64,000 nucleotides of DNA. Origin: Amblyomma americanum (lineage: Eukaryota; Arthropoda; Arachnida; Ixodida; Ixodidae). The translations under genes were made by a program, and so were the position numbers. A model generated the notes under the pieces. It was not told where the DNA came from. It was given only the letters and a program-made list of their open reading frames with translations, and ran no database searches. The stretch covers positions 91,644,757-91,708,756 of the forward strand of contig NC_135498.1 in NCBI RefSeq assembly GCF_052857255.1. The letters are read 5' to 3'. Positions 34,688 to 47,918 of this stretch are shown piece by piece (the first letter of the stretch is position 1; every line of letters starts with the position of its first letter).

Positions 34688-37600
34688 GGGCCCATAGGGG
34701 AAGAAAGAAACGCAAGCGCCAGGGCCAAGTTAATTCAGATATAGGTTTCATTAACATGCAAGGTGGCAGAAATAGACTCAAAATGGGAGGAAATAGAAGA
34801 ACAGTTAAGACAGGAGGAATTAATGGTATATGGTTTAGTGGAAACACATCTTAGAGACATGGAGCAACCACCCTGTAACCCAGACTACGCATGGGAATAT
34901 TGCAATAGAACAGAGGGCAGCAGAAAGGGAGGTGGAATTGGGGCATTCGTTTATAAAGGTATTAATTTTCAAATGGTAGACTGGGATGCGGGGAACATTT
35001 ATGGCTAAAAGGAACAGTGGCAGGCAAGCAAACACTCCTTGGCTTTGTATACCTGTGGGCAGGGGTTAATGCCAAAGAGGAAAACAGGAAAATGTTAGAA
35101 TGTATTGTAAGCGACATTGATGTGCTAGGAGGACACGGCGAGATAATTATATTAGGCGACATGAATGCACACATAGAAGACCTGGATTTGTACACGGATT
35201 CGACAGGAAGCATGCTGCAGGACATGTGTGACAGGCATGATTTAGTTGTATGCAACAGCACCGAGAAGTGTGAAGGGCTCATAACTTATGAGGCGGGGAG
35301 TCTGCACTCGACGACAGATTATGCACTAATATCACAGAGGATGTATAATAGATTAGGGGTAATGAGCATAGATGAAGATGGTTCCATAAGTCTAGGTAGT
35401 GACCACAAGCGTATCAAGTTGAGCTTCAGAAGAAAAAGCAATGTAGGACTGAAGCAAGATGAACAATCAGGGGGAAATTTTTACTCAGAAAAGCAATTGG
35501 AAGCAGCAGCCAAACAAATCGAGAAAGTAATTTTTGAGGATAGTGAAACAGAATGGATTTATACCAAATTAACTCGATTACTGGAGCTAGAGCTAGCAAA
35601 GGTGCGAGTAAAGCTAAAAGGGAAAAGATGCAAACCCAAGAGTTCGAGGGATGAGGAGGTCAAGAGGGCAATAGAAAAGCGCAAGGAAGCGTCCAGGGAA
35701 CACAGATATTCCAAGAAGAGCGGGGAACCAAAACCCGAAGTAGACAGAAAATGGGATACCTTCATAAAGTGTAGAAGGGACGCATCCTTTTTTTATGAGA
35801 AAATTAGAAGAAAGGGGGCCCAATGGATCTCAAAAGTAAATAAAAAGGATAGAAAAGCAGCCCAAAAATTCTGGAAACATCTAAATGCAATGAGTAATAA
35901 AACTAGGCTAGAACAAAGGATTATTGTTACAGATGAGGGTATTCGACTAGAAGGGGATGAAGCAATAAAACACATAGGAACAAGGATGACGGAAAAATTT
36001 TCAGCAGAGCACGTGGTACATAATTTATCGAAGGAGGATAGACCGGTTACAGCAATAGCTTCACTTGAGCAAGGAGAGTGGGAAAGGGCAGAGAAGAAGG
36101 TTCCTAGTGGCACATCAACAGGACCAGATGGTATCCCGATTATGTTGATAAAGAAGTTAGGACCAAAATCCAAGCAAACAATAATACAGGTAGTGAACAA
36201 AATGATAGTGGATGAGAAGGTCCCCGATGAATGGCGATTAAGTAGAATGAACATCATATATAAGGGAAAGGGGGACAAAGCACGTAAGTAACTATCGCCC
36301 CATAACAGTGACATCTGTGGTTTACAGGGTGGTGATGCAAATTATAAAGGATAGACTGCAGGCTTGGGTGGAGAACGATGGGGTGTTAGGGGAACTGCAG
36401 AATGGGTTCCGGAAACAAAGGAGGTTGGAGGACAATCTATTTTCATTGACACAGTGTATAGAAATTGCGGAAAAGGAACATAGGCCCTTATGGCTAGCCA
36501 TTCTGGATATTAGGGTAGCCTATGAAAACGTTACTCAGGAGCATTTGTGGGACATACTGGGCACATTGGATGTGGAAAATAAAATAATTAATCTTTTAAA
36601 AGATATATATATAGAGAGAGGTAACAGAGTGCTCATAAAATGGGAAAAAAATGAATCAGGGCCTGTAGAGACACAGCGGGGCTTAGACAAGTATGTCCTC
36701 TGTCCCCTTTGTTGTTCATGTTGTACCTGCAAGGGTTGGAGACCAAGCTAGAGGGGAGCGGACTAGGCTTCAACCTATCTTTTTTCAAGCAAGGGGAAAT
36801 GATTAAACAGACATTACCGGGACTAATATACGCGGACGATATAGTGATAATGGCTGACAACAAGGAAGACCTGCAGAAGTTGTTAGACATATGCTGCACA
36901 GAGGGAGATAGATTAGGCTTCAAGTACAGTAAGGAAAAATCTGCAGTCATGATATTTAATGAAGAGGGAGGCGAGCATAGAATACAGGAGTTCGTGCTAA
37001 ACGTAGTGAATGAGTACAAGTATCTTGGGGTGTATATAAATAACAGTGTTGAGTATCTGACAGAGCAAGAAAAATATGTAATGAATAAAGCTAGTAGGAA
37101 TGCAGCTGTCATGAAAAATAGGGCACTGTGGAATTATAATAGGTATGAGGTGGTAAGAGGGTTCTGGAAAGGGGTGATGGTCCCTAGCCTGACCTTCGGC
37201 AATCCGGTCCTGTGTATGAGGCCAGATGTTCAAGCAAGGCTGGAAATTAGGCAACGGGGAGTACGGAGGTTAGCTTTGGGAGCACATGGCAATACACCAA
37301 ATCAGGGGGTACAGGGTGATATGGGATGGGCGTCTTTCGATAGCAGAGAGGCTAGCAGTAAGATAGCATTTGAGGAACGATTGAGAAAGATGGAGGAAAA
37401 GCGGTGGGCTAGGAAAGTTTTCAGATACCTGTATATAAAGAATGTTGACACGAAATGGAGAAAGCGAACTAGAAAATTGACAAGAAATATCTGGACAGCA
37501 GTAAGGAGGCAAATCAGCAATTATCGGTTAAGAAAAAGGTTAAAGAAACAGAGAGAGCTTTGTGGAAAACAGGGATGCTGACGAAATCGGCACTGGAAAC

Positions 37601-38003
37601 ATACCGGACCTTTAAACAGGAAATTGTCAAAGAAAATATCTATGATAATTGTAGGGGAAGTTCTTTGTTGTTTGAGGCCAGGACTGGAGTTTTGCGGACT
37701 AAGACGTATAGAGTCAGGTACCAGGAGGTAGACACTTTGTGCATTGCGTGCGGAGAGGAGGAGGAAACGGCTGAACACTTGATACTCTCCTGTAAAGGGC
37801 TTCACCCTACAGTGGAAGGCAGCGGGGCTGACTTACCCAAGGCATTGGGGTTTAGGGATAGTGAACGGAAAGTGGATTTTAAGAGGTTAGAAGTAACCAA
37901 GCGAAGGTTATCTGACTGGTGGCTAAAAGCAAGACAGGAGTAAAATTTCACAATACATGGCTAGGTGGCTTGAGCCACCGCCCGATGTAAAGGGTTCAGC
38001 CGT
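34688..38003 (+). mobile_element. LINE B, better-preserved copy
   Basis: Main frames: 35,017-36,291 (424 codons; endonuclease from GDMNAH and TDYALIS through GSDHKRI, then into RT with STGPDGIPIM), 36,308-36,751, 36,709-37,581 (RT palm with LIYADDIVIM, then KYLGVYI) and 37,560-37,943 (CIACGEEEETAEHLILSC knuckle and end of protein). The frame breaks near 36,290, 36,700 and 37,565 look like single indels, so the ancestor had one long ORF2. The N-terminal endonuclease segment (GFINMQGG, GLVETH) is at 34,740-34,990 in another frame. No ORF1 seen. Confidence 0.9.
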
Positions 38004-38505
38004 ATCCATCCATCCATCCATCCATCCATCCATCCATCCATCCATCCATCCATCCATCCATCCATCCATCCATCCATCCATCCATCCATCCATCCATCCA
38101 TCCATCCATCCATCCATCCATCCATCCGTCCGTCCGTCCGTCCGTCCGTCCGTCCGTCCGTCCGTCCGTCCGTCCATCCATCCATCCATCCATCCATCCA
38201 TCCATCCTTCCATCCGTCCATACGTCCATCCATCCATCCATGCATCCGTCCATACGTCCATCCATCCATCCATCCATGCATCCGTCCATCCGTCCATCCA
38301 TCCATCCATCCATCCATCCATCCATCCATCGATCCATCCATCCATCCACCCATGCATCCGTCCGTCCGTCCATCCGTCCGTCCGTCCGTCCGTCCGTCCA
38401 TCCATCCATCCATCCATCCATCCATCCATCCATCCATCCATCCATCCATCCATCCATCCATCCATCCATCCATCCATCCATCCATCCATCCATCCATCCA
38501 TCCAT
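38004..38505. repeat. ATCC/GTCC array at the LINE B 3' end, unit 2
   Basis: 502 bp following gggttcagccgt. The arrangement of GTCC runs differs from unit 1, showing independent turnover since duplication. Confidence 0.95.
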
Positions 38506-39302
38506 TTGAGCGGTTGTGGCGCCTTGAGATTCCGCTGCCTAAGTTCGATTTTCGCTTTGGTGGCTTGAATTGAATTCAAAACGCAAAAGAAATTCGTTGC
38601 TTGAAATTAAAATCTGTAGTGTGGCATTCTTGAAATTTTGTTTTCATAAAATTATCTTGTGTAAAGCAGTTAATGATGTGGACTCGGTCGAGCAACACTC
38701 GAAGCTCGTCCACGTTTCGCTTCCTCGCTCAATTCATGTTTCATTCGATCTAATCATATATCTAAGCATAATAAACATAAGTAGGTGTACTCATGCCCTT
38801 TTTCGCTCACAAGGGAAGAAAAGTATTGCAACGGAAAGTTTTTGCTTCACGCTTCTCGTTGCTTCTTCACTCTGTATGAATACCATTCGAAAATTGTTTC
38901 TCTGAGTAGGCTAATTTTCAATATGCAGAACACTGGTATAGCGCAGCTATTTACGACTCAAGTTTTCGGTAAAAACTTTCCCGCGCCGGAAATGTATCAG
39001 ACGGGATGGAAGGGCGCGTCGGATCATGAACCATAACCTAACACGAAAGCTTGAGAAAACAGTATTTTTATTCCGTTGCAAATTATCATAGAACGGGCAT
39101 AATTTTCAATAAGCTCCTTTCCACTGGAGGCTTAATGGCGGTGCGGTGTATTTGTTGAAGCACCACCTAGTGCCAGACATTTCTTCAGACTGGCAGAGTC
39201 AGAGTCAAGATGCTGTCGCGTAACCGCTGGCTCCAAGGCTGTTTCCGGGTCTGTAGGCATCACAGCAGGCAACGAAGTTCGGAGAGGCTGCATCGCACCG
39301 TT
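38506..39302. other. P-like element interior, no further coding seen
   Basis: Counterpart of 12,557-13,353, including the minus-strand aataaaaa near 39,065. Confidence 0.4.
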
Positions 39303-39692
39303 CTAGGCGACTTTCGGCCGACGTAGCTTGAACGTTTGCGCAGGAGGTTTCCTCTTCCGGGGTGGCTTTCTGAGTCGCTCTGGCCACGTGAAATACTTGA
39401 GACAGTTCGGAAATAATGTAGGAACTGCACCTGTGGAAAGCACGGGCCTCTTTTCCGCGTAAAGTAGCACTCTTCCATTCAGCTCCGCGTAACATGCCCG
39501 GGATATCGCGTCCTCTGCAAAGTGCTTGGCGCAGACACGGTCAGTTGGCATTAACGTCCGGTCTGCCCTAGGAATAGCATGGCGCCACTTGTCCAAACGA
39601 ACATTGTCGGACGGAGCTTTGAATAATGGCACATGCTGCGCACATGTCCGGTAGCCCAAATTGCAGTTCGGCACGAAGCACTTTCTTCCCAT
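39303..39692 (-). CDS. THAP-domain protein, unit 2
   Basis: 129 aa, same as the unit 1 protein except F for L in the CLKYFTWPERL segment after the THAP domain. All zinc ligands (C5, C10, C54, H57), W36, P41 and AVPTLFP are retained. The rest of a P transposase is missing here too. Confidence 0.85.
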   Translation of the reverse strand: MGRKCFVPNCNLGYRTCAQHVPLFKAPSDNVRLDKWRHAIPRADRTLMPTDRVCAKHFAEDAISRACYAELNGRVLLYAEKRPVLSTGAVPTLFPNCLKYFTWPERLRKPPRKRKPPAQTFKLRRPKVA

Positions 39693-39960
39693 TGCACAGC
39701 ACTCAGCGCAGTACTAACCTGCTGTGGGCTACCCTGCCGAAGATAGCCAAACACAAAGTCTTGGTACAAATTAGAAGATTTTATTATAAACAGCACAGCA
39801 GCGCAGCCGCACCACCCGAAATGTGCCAAAAACACGTGCGCAGTGCCGCGCCACGCGAGACCGAGGCGCCCAGCCTGGGCCCGCCTTTCGGAGCGCCCTC
39901 TAAGCTAGCGACCGGTTTCCATGGCAACCCCCCCCCCCCTCTACCACCCTGAACATATAT

Positions 39961-40238
39961 TGACGAAGCGGCGGCACCGTGGCGGCAAGCCCTTCACCTC
40001 CTTCTTCTGTATCCAACCATTTTACAAGCCCATCGTCATCTGCAGCATTTCATCTTCAGTGCCGATCTTCTCGTTCGCGATCGGGACCATCGCTCGGTGG
40101 CCCCGAGTAGTGTGACGAAGAAGACGACGAACTGCGCAGTGGCGCGGGCAGGAGCGCTCGCGCTAGGCCGGCAGCCATTAAATCATCTCATTTCCATCGA
40201 ACATCGTGTCTCTTTCTTCGGCTGGCCGCCACGTAACA
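39961..40238. mobile_element. Solo LTR, complete
   Basis: 278 bp, tgacgaagcggcggcac to ccgccacgtaaca, flanked by perfect 4-bp duplications ATAT at 39,957-39,960 and 40,239-40,242. Superfamily not assigned; short direct repeats and TG...CA ends are general LTR features. Confidence 0.7.
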
Positions 40239-40320
40239 ATATTTTGGCCGCGAGCGGGCGGCGCTCTGGCGCACGGCGGGGGAGAGTGTCAACACCGCAG
40301 TATGTTATTCTTACACCGTG

Positions 40321-40700
40321 CTCAGGGCATAAACGGAGTTGGGAAGGTAGAAAGAGAAGGAAATGAGTGCGTGGGTGGGTGTGAATCAAGAAGAAAAGGT
40401 GGGCGGATCTAACGAAGACGTGGAGGTAGCGGTGATGTGGCCCCTGCGTCCAAGCAATATTTGAGATCCGGTTGTCCGGCAGGAAATCCGGTGCTGAGAT
40501 AACCATTGTGTTGTTTGCGGTCAAATATGGTTTGACATCAGTTTTGCTCCAAACGAAAAATTGATTAATTTTTTGAGGAAATGAAATGGCGGTGTAATAG
40601 TCTCTGATCTTGGTAGGTCGAAATCTGACAAGATTATTTTTAGGGGGTGGGGGGGGGGGGGGGGGGCGGCCCGAGGTCAAAGGCCATGTCACCATTGTGG
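40321..40700. repeat. Repeat A, copy 2, right part, unit 2
   Basis: Begins with the right target duplication ctcagggc, then matches 1,206 onward. Contains a poly-G tract of about 20 bases near 40,650. Confidence 0.75.
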
Positions 40701-41316
40701 ACCAGGCTGGCCATGGTGAACTTTGCAGAGATAGAACACCTTATGTAGTTTACAGCAAAGCTGTTGCTGTAGCAGGGATCACTAGGTTATTTCAGTCATC
40801 AGGATACACGGAATCGGAGATCCGAGTTTTGCATCCAGTAGAACTTTCGCTCTAAAAATTGCAGTTCACTTTCGTAGTGGCTCTTCCTGGCAACACTGAG
40901 TACGGCTTTTCACTGTACAGCGTAAGGAGGGCCATAAAGGAGTAAACTTCCCGGCACCGCCGTCTGTGTGAAGCCTGCACCTGAAAACAGTGGCAGGTGG
41001 AGAGAAGGGAATCCCCCTTCACGCCACTTGTAGGGGAGAGTAGGGAGAGGCCGGACGAAGAATGACCCACCATGAATGAAAATGACTAAGAGTGACTCAG
41101 AAAAGACGAATGAAAACTGCTATTAGGAATAGAAATGTAATAAGAATAGAAGCAGAAGCATAATCACAAATAGAATATAATTAGAACTGGAACAGATTGG
41201 TGAGTGAACGAAAAGGAATCAGAAATGGAAGCGAATCGCATTTCCACGACATCAATCCAATTGCTCGCCGCTATTCCTTTTTCTTCTTATTGTGCAAATT
41301 TGCACCTTGAAGTAAG
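40701..41316. other. No gene recognised
   Basis: Counterpart of 14,721-15,332. Confidence 0.35.
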
Positions 41317-41619
41317 TTAAAGGAAAAGGTAAAGGCTGGATCCTTTGTTGAATATCAAAAGGGTTCGATGCTGAGGCCAGCTAGTGTCCACATGCGCGAG
41401 TCTGGCTGGCGGATGTCTTGGATGGTAGCCTTGGCTGCGCAGATGGTCGCTCGAAGCTCGAAGTCCGGGCCAAGTCTCCATAATGTGATTCAGCGTTGCC
41501 TCCTTGGCGGGAGCGGGGCAGAAGAGACATTTCAGCGGAGGGATATGCGACCTGGATGACAAGGACGCCCTGACCGCAGGAGCCAGCACAGCGCCCGCTC
41601 GAATTCTTCGCTGCGGCAA
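41317..41619 (-). pseudogene. LINE ORF2 C-terminal remnant, unit 2
   Basis: Same fragment as 15,333-15,640 (CLFCPAPAKEATLNHIMETW). Confidence 0.5.
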
Positions 41620-41630
41620 CTTAAGGGAGC

Positions 41631-41791
41631 TTTGGAATAGGGGGACCCTTTTGATTTTGCAAGTGGAATAGCGGAGCGACAGTGCGCATGCTCAGAACAA
41701 TAACACCGATGGGGCTCTTGTCCTGCGCATGAGCACTGGATCCCAGCTATTTTCCAACACCCCTGAACTGATAGGGTCCCCCTGTTCTAAA
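41631..41791. mobile_element. Small inverted-repeat element, copy 1, unit 2
   Basis: Same termini as 15,647-15,809. Confidence 0.55.
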
Positions 41792-42890
41792 CGGCCTTTT
41801 CCCACGGCGAGTTAGGGCGCGTCAGGTTGCCTTTGCTCGCGAGGACGGCTTTCTGAAGCTTTGAGGTTCCATGCATGAAGCGACGCAATCAAGGATTGAA
41901 GCGTGTCTGCATGTCATCACGTGTGCCTCATCGCGCTGACAGTATTTGTCCGAGAGATGCCCTTCCGCCAATCGCCTACTGATCGCCGTGCATGGGTACA
42001 ACAATCACTGCGCGCCCGTCTGCTCTGCCGAGTACGCTGCGTTACAATGATGAGCCATTCGGAGAATTTTCCCTTCTCTAGAAAATTTGTGACAAAAAGT
42101 GAAAAGAGAACCCTTGCTGAGTTGGAAGTCAACTTAAACACAAAAAATGTTTGCTTTTTTCTTCCAGACTGACGAAGTTCAAAAGCTCCAACCTGAAAAA
42201 AAAAATACTGTAAGAAGAAGACGAGGACAGCGCATTACTACCGGACTTCGTCGACATCGCTGGAGGCTAGGAGCGCGTGTCTCGGTGTGAAGGTGCTGCC
42301 TCCGGCTCTCCTGTCCCGGTGCTATCAGAATGCTGCCAGCGTTGGTCGCCGTGATTCATCAGTAAACTCACTATTCAACGCAAACACTGAACCATCGAAT
42401 AGCTGATCTGCTCAATAAATACCCTGATATTAAGCAACAATTGAGAATGGTGCTTCCATGCGGGCGTTTAACAAAAGACTTACCGGCTTCTTTTCTTTGG
42501 CCTAAAAAAGGCCGTTTGCTACAAAGTCTACCCCATACCTTCCACTTTCTTCCCTTCTCTCTTCGCTTAAGCCTGTCGATTCCGTTTTTTTTTTGTCACC
42601 TTAGTGTGTTAACTATGGTGCATTGATGTACAATGCATTTTCATATCGATTCTTCATGTTAGTATCTTGAATTTTCAGTTGTTGTTTTTTTCTCACTCAT
42701 CTGTGTTATATGTGCTTGTGAATATCTTTTGCTTTTTGTGTACAGTTGTCTTGGATGAATGAGTAATATGAGTTCTGTGTAAAAATTGCCCGCTGCTCTG
42801 CGTGTAGCAGTGAAAAGGGGGTGACACTTCGCCCACCAACCTTGTCCGCCTTTCGTCGCCCCTCGGTAATCAAAGCATCGTTTCAAATTA
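41792..42890. other. No gene recognised
   Basis: Counterpart of 15,810-16,880. Confidence 0.35.
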
Positions 42891-42967
42891 ACTTTGAAAC
42901 TATGCACACAAGAACAGAAAAGAAAATTTTGTACAAAACTGCACCGATTTCAAAGCACCCGAGTCCT

Positions 42968-43054
42968 GTCAGGATGGCCGAGCAATCCAAGGCGCTGCGT
43001 TCAGGTCGCAGTCCGGTCTTCCGGGCGTGGGTAATTCGAATCCCACGCCTGTCA
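42968..43054 (+). pseudogene. tRNA-Leu(CAG)-like pseudogene, unit 2
   Basis: Identical to 16,982-17,068, including the enlarged T loop. Confidence 0.65.
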
Positions 43055-43070
43055 TCACTTTCTTTCTTTT

Positions 43071-44951
43071 TATGCACACAAGACTAAGACGGAAGGTTTT
43101 ACTCTGCACCGATTTCCCTGCACCCGTCTTCTGTCCGGATGCCATTCTACTTCCGGCTACCGTTCGGTGCGGACGCAGGATCGTGAGTTCTGGAGGAGCG
43201 GTGTTAGCGGCTCTTGCTGGCCGCGGAAACAGATTTAATGCCGACGCAGATAACGAGTACGAGATTGTTTTGCCTACTCTGGCAGCAGGACGTGCTGTTC
43301 TTAACACGGTATCCCTTGACGGTGACGTGGGAGCGAGGCCCTACAGTATCGAAGATTTTCGGGACGCCCTCGCCAACGTTCGTTCTCTCCATGACGTCGT
43401 GGCGTTGGGGGCGTATCAGATTAATCATGTGTGGGCGGGGACTTTCAGCAGTGCTGAAGCGGCGAAGAAGCTTGCAGTATTCAAAACGCTACAAGTGAAA
43501 TGACGCCGGTGCATCATCTTCGACCCCTAGGATCAGCAGGTAAGGCTGCACTTACATCGGATGCTGCACGGCGTCGCTGACGACGACTTCCGGACTGCTT
43601 TCGAGGCGTTCGGAAACGTGACGGAGGTGACACGGGAGCGTTGGCCCGCCCAAGGGATGAAGGAGAAAGGCTCAACCACAAGAACCGTGCTACTCAAGTT
43701 GAAGCCGGGAATGAAGGTGGATGATTTGCCACACCAGTTGCGAGTAGCCGGTGAGCTGGCCCTCGTGGATGTGCCCGGGCGACCGATGCAGTGCCTGCGT
43801 TTCAACGGCACGGGTCACGTTCGGCCGCGACTGCAAGGTGCCCAGGTGTTCCCAGTGCAGGCGCTACGGCCACGCGGACGCGGACTGCGTCCGTACCTAC
43901 GCGTCGGTGACCGGGCTCGGAAAGGCGAACGACACCGTGGAACTCAAGGGCGCCGCCGAGGCGGAGGAAGCAGCGACTGGTACGGACGAGCGGGCAAGCC
44001 GGCTTCAACGCTTGCGACGTCTGTGGATTCCAGTGATAGCAGCCAGGCTGGCGACGAACCAGCGAGCCAAACACTGACGGCAGCCTCCCTCGGCTTCGCT
44101 AAGGGAACGGGGCATGACCTCCAGAGCCTGAGGCCGTCGAGGCAAAAGACCCGAACGAGGACCACCACGAGAAGAGCGGCGCCCGCACAACTCTCCTCAC
44201 GCCCCCGTCACCTCCCCGCCGAAGCGTCCCCACGACCAGACCACCCCCCAAGGGGACAAGCTGATAGTGCCCGGCTTCGAGGAACCCCCAGCAAAGACGG
44301 CTCAAGCCCGGCGTCCGATGCTTCGGCCGCGGCCAATCTTTTTGGCTGGCAAGCAGGCCGGCGACAAGGTACTCCTCAACCAGGCCGATGTTCTTCCGCC
44401 GGACGATACCGGCGGCAACAGTGGCGTCTAGCCGCGCGCTAGACGTGGGAAGTAAGCACCATGCTGTTGGGTCCTTCCTCTTGCGTAAAAATGGCTCCTG
44501 CCTCCGCCTTTATAGTCGCTACATTGAATGTAAGGGGTTTGGCGACTATGAAAAATCAAGGGCAGGTGTACCGACTTATTACGGAGCGCGATATATATGT
44601 ATTGGCCGTGCAGGAGACGAAAGTAGACGGCAACGAAGGAACCGACGGCATGGTGCGACGCTTCACGACTACATTTTTGCTGTCGTCCGTCATGCAGTGG
44701 GGACATCGGCTGGATGCTTGCTCTTTTAAAGATGATGCTGGGGCTAGAGGTGCAGGCTTTTATTTCGTGTGTGTTTGGACGGTGTATTGTCCTTGATTTT
44801 TCTCTTAACAGGATTGAGTGGCCCATTGTTACCGTGTATGCACCGAATGTGGTTGAGGAAAGAGTTGCTTTTTTCCAAATTATCCAAGAGCGCTTTTGCA
44901 TGGAGAGACAGCTCATTGTCTTAGGCGACTTCAGTCGTCTCCTTAATGCAA
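43071..44951 (+). pseudogene. LINE D fragment, unit 2
   Basis: Identical to unit 1 until about 44,819; carries the same frameshifts and stop, so the damage predates duplication or has been spread by gene conversion. Confidence 0.8.
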
Positions 44952-45026
44952 AAACAGAAATACAAAATACAGAAATAAAAAAAGAAATAAAAAAGACAGA
45001 CATACAAAATACACGACAGCCGTGGA

Positions 45027-45302
45027 GCCGCCGCGGTGGCTCAGGGGTTAGGGCGCTTGGCTACTGATCCGGAGTTCCCGGGTGGGAACCCGACCGCGAC
45101 GACGCCCGCCGTGCGGTAATGTCAGTGCACGCTTAGGATACCCAGGTGGTCGAAATTATTCCGGAGGCCTCCACTACGGCACCTCTTTCTTCCTTTCGTC
45201 TCTCAGTCCCTCCTTTATCCCTTCCTTTAAAGCGCGGTTCAGGTTTCCGCCGCGAAGTGAGATAGATACTGCGCCATTTCGCTTCCACACAAAAAAAATT
45301 TT
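45027..45302 (+). mobile_element. tRNA-derived SINE downstream of LINE D, unit 2
   Basis: Same copy as 19,041-19,317. Confidence 0.75.
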
Positions 45303-45351
45303 CATTTTCAATTACGATAGCTTCTGTTACATACAGGTTGGCTACGGAGGC

Positions 45352-47918
45352 GGTGAGATTAAAAGTGCGCACATGGCGAGAAAGCAAAAAGATACTCGGG
45401 AAAACTGCCGAATGGGTTCAGAAGGCATAAGCGCGCTTAGCTGACAGGCTGTTCGCGCTTATCTAATGCATAGAAATATGTAGGGCGTAAAATAGACCTT
45501 TGTATTTAGCCTTCTTGGACATAAGCTGTGCATAAGACCACATGAACAGGGAGCTCCTATGGAACATGCTCTGATAGAGGAAGATATCCGCCATGAGAGA
45601 ATTCATTTCCTTCAAGAAATATGCCGAGATAATAAAGTTGAAATGACATGAGAAGAGATGAGAAGCATAACTGTCAAAGAACAAAGAATTAAGGAGAGGT
45701 TGTCCTCTATCATGCTTTAGAATACAAGAAAGTAATTAGATAACAATATGTCCTACAGATTAGCCAGAAAGGTAGCAGACCAGCGGCTCCCCGGTTTAAT
45801 TCATTCGGACGATGTTGCACTGTTAGCAGATAGCCAAGAAAATTTGCGAACTCTCGCTAATCCTTTTGAAGACGAAGGACTACGTTTTGGGCTTCACTTT
45901 AGCTCGATTATTCAGGTCTGATTATATTCAACGACAGAACTGATCAAACGTTTGCAATATGTGGCCATAAATAAAACGGAGTGGCCGAGTACAATTATCG
46001 CGGGGTATGGGTTAACGACGGACAGATATACGTGATGGAAAAACACGGAAAGGCTTCTACCACGTAAGCGCGAAGAGATGCCGGGGAATAACGAAACATA
46101 GGTTAATATGGGGGTACAACAAATACAAAGTACTGAAAGAAATTTTAAGCGGAATAACGATGCCAGAGCTTACTTTCGGGAACGCGGTTTTTTGCCCGAG
46201 AACAAAAGTTCAGTTGAGACCGAAAATAAACCAGAGAGCTGTTGGAAAATTAGCACTACAGGTTCTCAGTGTAAACCAACAAACGAGGCAGCACAGGGGG
46301 ATATGGATTGGGCAGCGTTCGAAGCACGAGAAGCTCAGGGAAATATATTATACGAAATATGCCAGAGGAAATTGGACGATAAAATATGGGAAGCTAAGGT
46401 ATTTATATGCTTATACAGAAAGAGCGTTGACACACAGTGGCAAAAAACGACTGTAGGAAACCAGCCAGTTACAACGCGGAGTTTCTCCAGCGCGGAGTTT
46501 CTACAGCACGGAGTTTCTCCAGCGTGCAGGACACAAAGACGGAGAAAAAAAAGCTTCAAACGACATGCAATAGCGCAGAAGGTGAAAATTTGATTATTTC
46601 GAAGGGAAAGAAGCAGAGTGTAGAACATCAAAATTCCCAAAAGCAGATGTGGACAGAAACTTTACGTGATAACTCGAGGCAGCACGGAACTGTTTAAGGC
46701 TGGGTAAGTGTGTCTTAGAACGCGAAGCTGTAAATAGAAATTTAACCAAGATGACACGTGTGCAGCTTGTGGTAAATATGTGGAAACAACTAAACATATT
46801 ATACTATAATGTGGCGATATCCAACCGCATGTGGATGCAAATAAAGTCTCTCTTTCTGCGGCTTAGAGGCAACAAAGGGCATGTGAATGAATCTTCGGTG
46901 GAAATTAGCAAAAATCGATTGGAAGGTTGGTGGCTACAAATCCTGCGGATGACATAAGTTGTGAAGTGTTGGATTAAAAATGTTTTAAAAGATAATTGCT
47001 AATTTATTGACAGATTTATTAAACCGTTACAGAAATAGAAAGGAAAAGAGTGGAGTATGGTGGCGACTAGAACCACCCGGTGTCAAACGGGACGCTCTTT
47101 CAGGAATGTCGACACGAAAGGAAGAAAGTGAACTATAAAACTGACGCGCAAGCAGCGGGAAAGCAGTTGGGGGAACAAGTAATTTTCAGTTAAGAAACAG
47201 GAATAGAGAGGGCTCTGTGGAAAACCAGGACTCTGACGACATCGGAACATACAGAATGTTGAAGCCGGGAATTGCGAAAGAAAATATGTACAATCATCAT
47301 GGGGGAAGTAGGCGCTGCGGTGGCTAAGTGCTTATGGCACTCGGCTCCTCACCCGAAAGACGCGGGTTCGATCCCGGCCGTGGCGGTCGCATTTCGATGA
47401 AGGCTAAAGTCTAGAAGCCCCTCTATACTGGGCGATGTCAGTACACGTTAAAAAAACCCAGGTGATCGAAATTTGCGACGCCCTGCCCTACGGCGTCAAT
47501 CATTGCCCAAGTTGCTGTGAGACGTTAAGCGCCCCATAAAAGAAACTGATTTTAGGAAAAGCTATCTCTATCTAATTCGAGACCAGGACGGGAGTTTTGC
47601 GGACTAAGGCATATCGACTCAGGTACCACGAGATAGACATATTGCGTGGTGCGTGTGGACAAGAGTAGGAAACGGCTGAACACGACAGTTTTCTGTAAAG
47701 GGTTTCACGCTACAGTTCAAAGCAGTGGGGCTGATTCATTCAAAGCATTGTGTTTTACGCGCAACGAAGGTAAAATGGATTTTAAGCGGGTAGAAGTAAC
47801 CAAGCGAAGGTTATCTGACTGGTGACTAAAATCCAGACAAAAGTGAAATTACACAAGCCAAGGCTAGGTGGCGTGAACCAAGGCCTGATTTAAAGGGTTC
47901 AGCGTTACCCGTCTATCC
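45352..47918 (+). pseudogene. Older 5'-truncated relative of LINE B, unit 2
   Basis: Same decayed copy as 19,365-21,930. Confidence 0.75.
47310..47548 (+). mobile_element. Second-type tRNA-derived SINE, unit 2
   Basis: Same nested copy as 21,322-21,562; its A-box region has an extra change (ggtggctaagt). Confidence 0.75.

Larger units (their letters stand above)
34567..40320 (-). mobile_element. P-superfamily-like transposon with nested insertions, unit 2
   Basis: 5,754 bp. Left terminus cacggtgcaagaatactgag at 34,567; right terminus 40,286-40,320, with one additional substitution (ccgcagtat). Target duplication ctcaaggc (34,559-34,566) and ctcagggc (40,321-40,328). Internal organisation is identical to unit 1, so insertion and nesting predate the tandem duplication. 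Confidence 0.75.
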
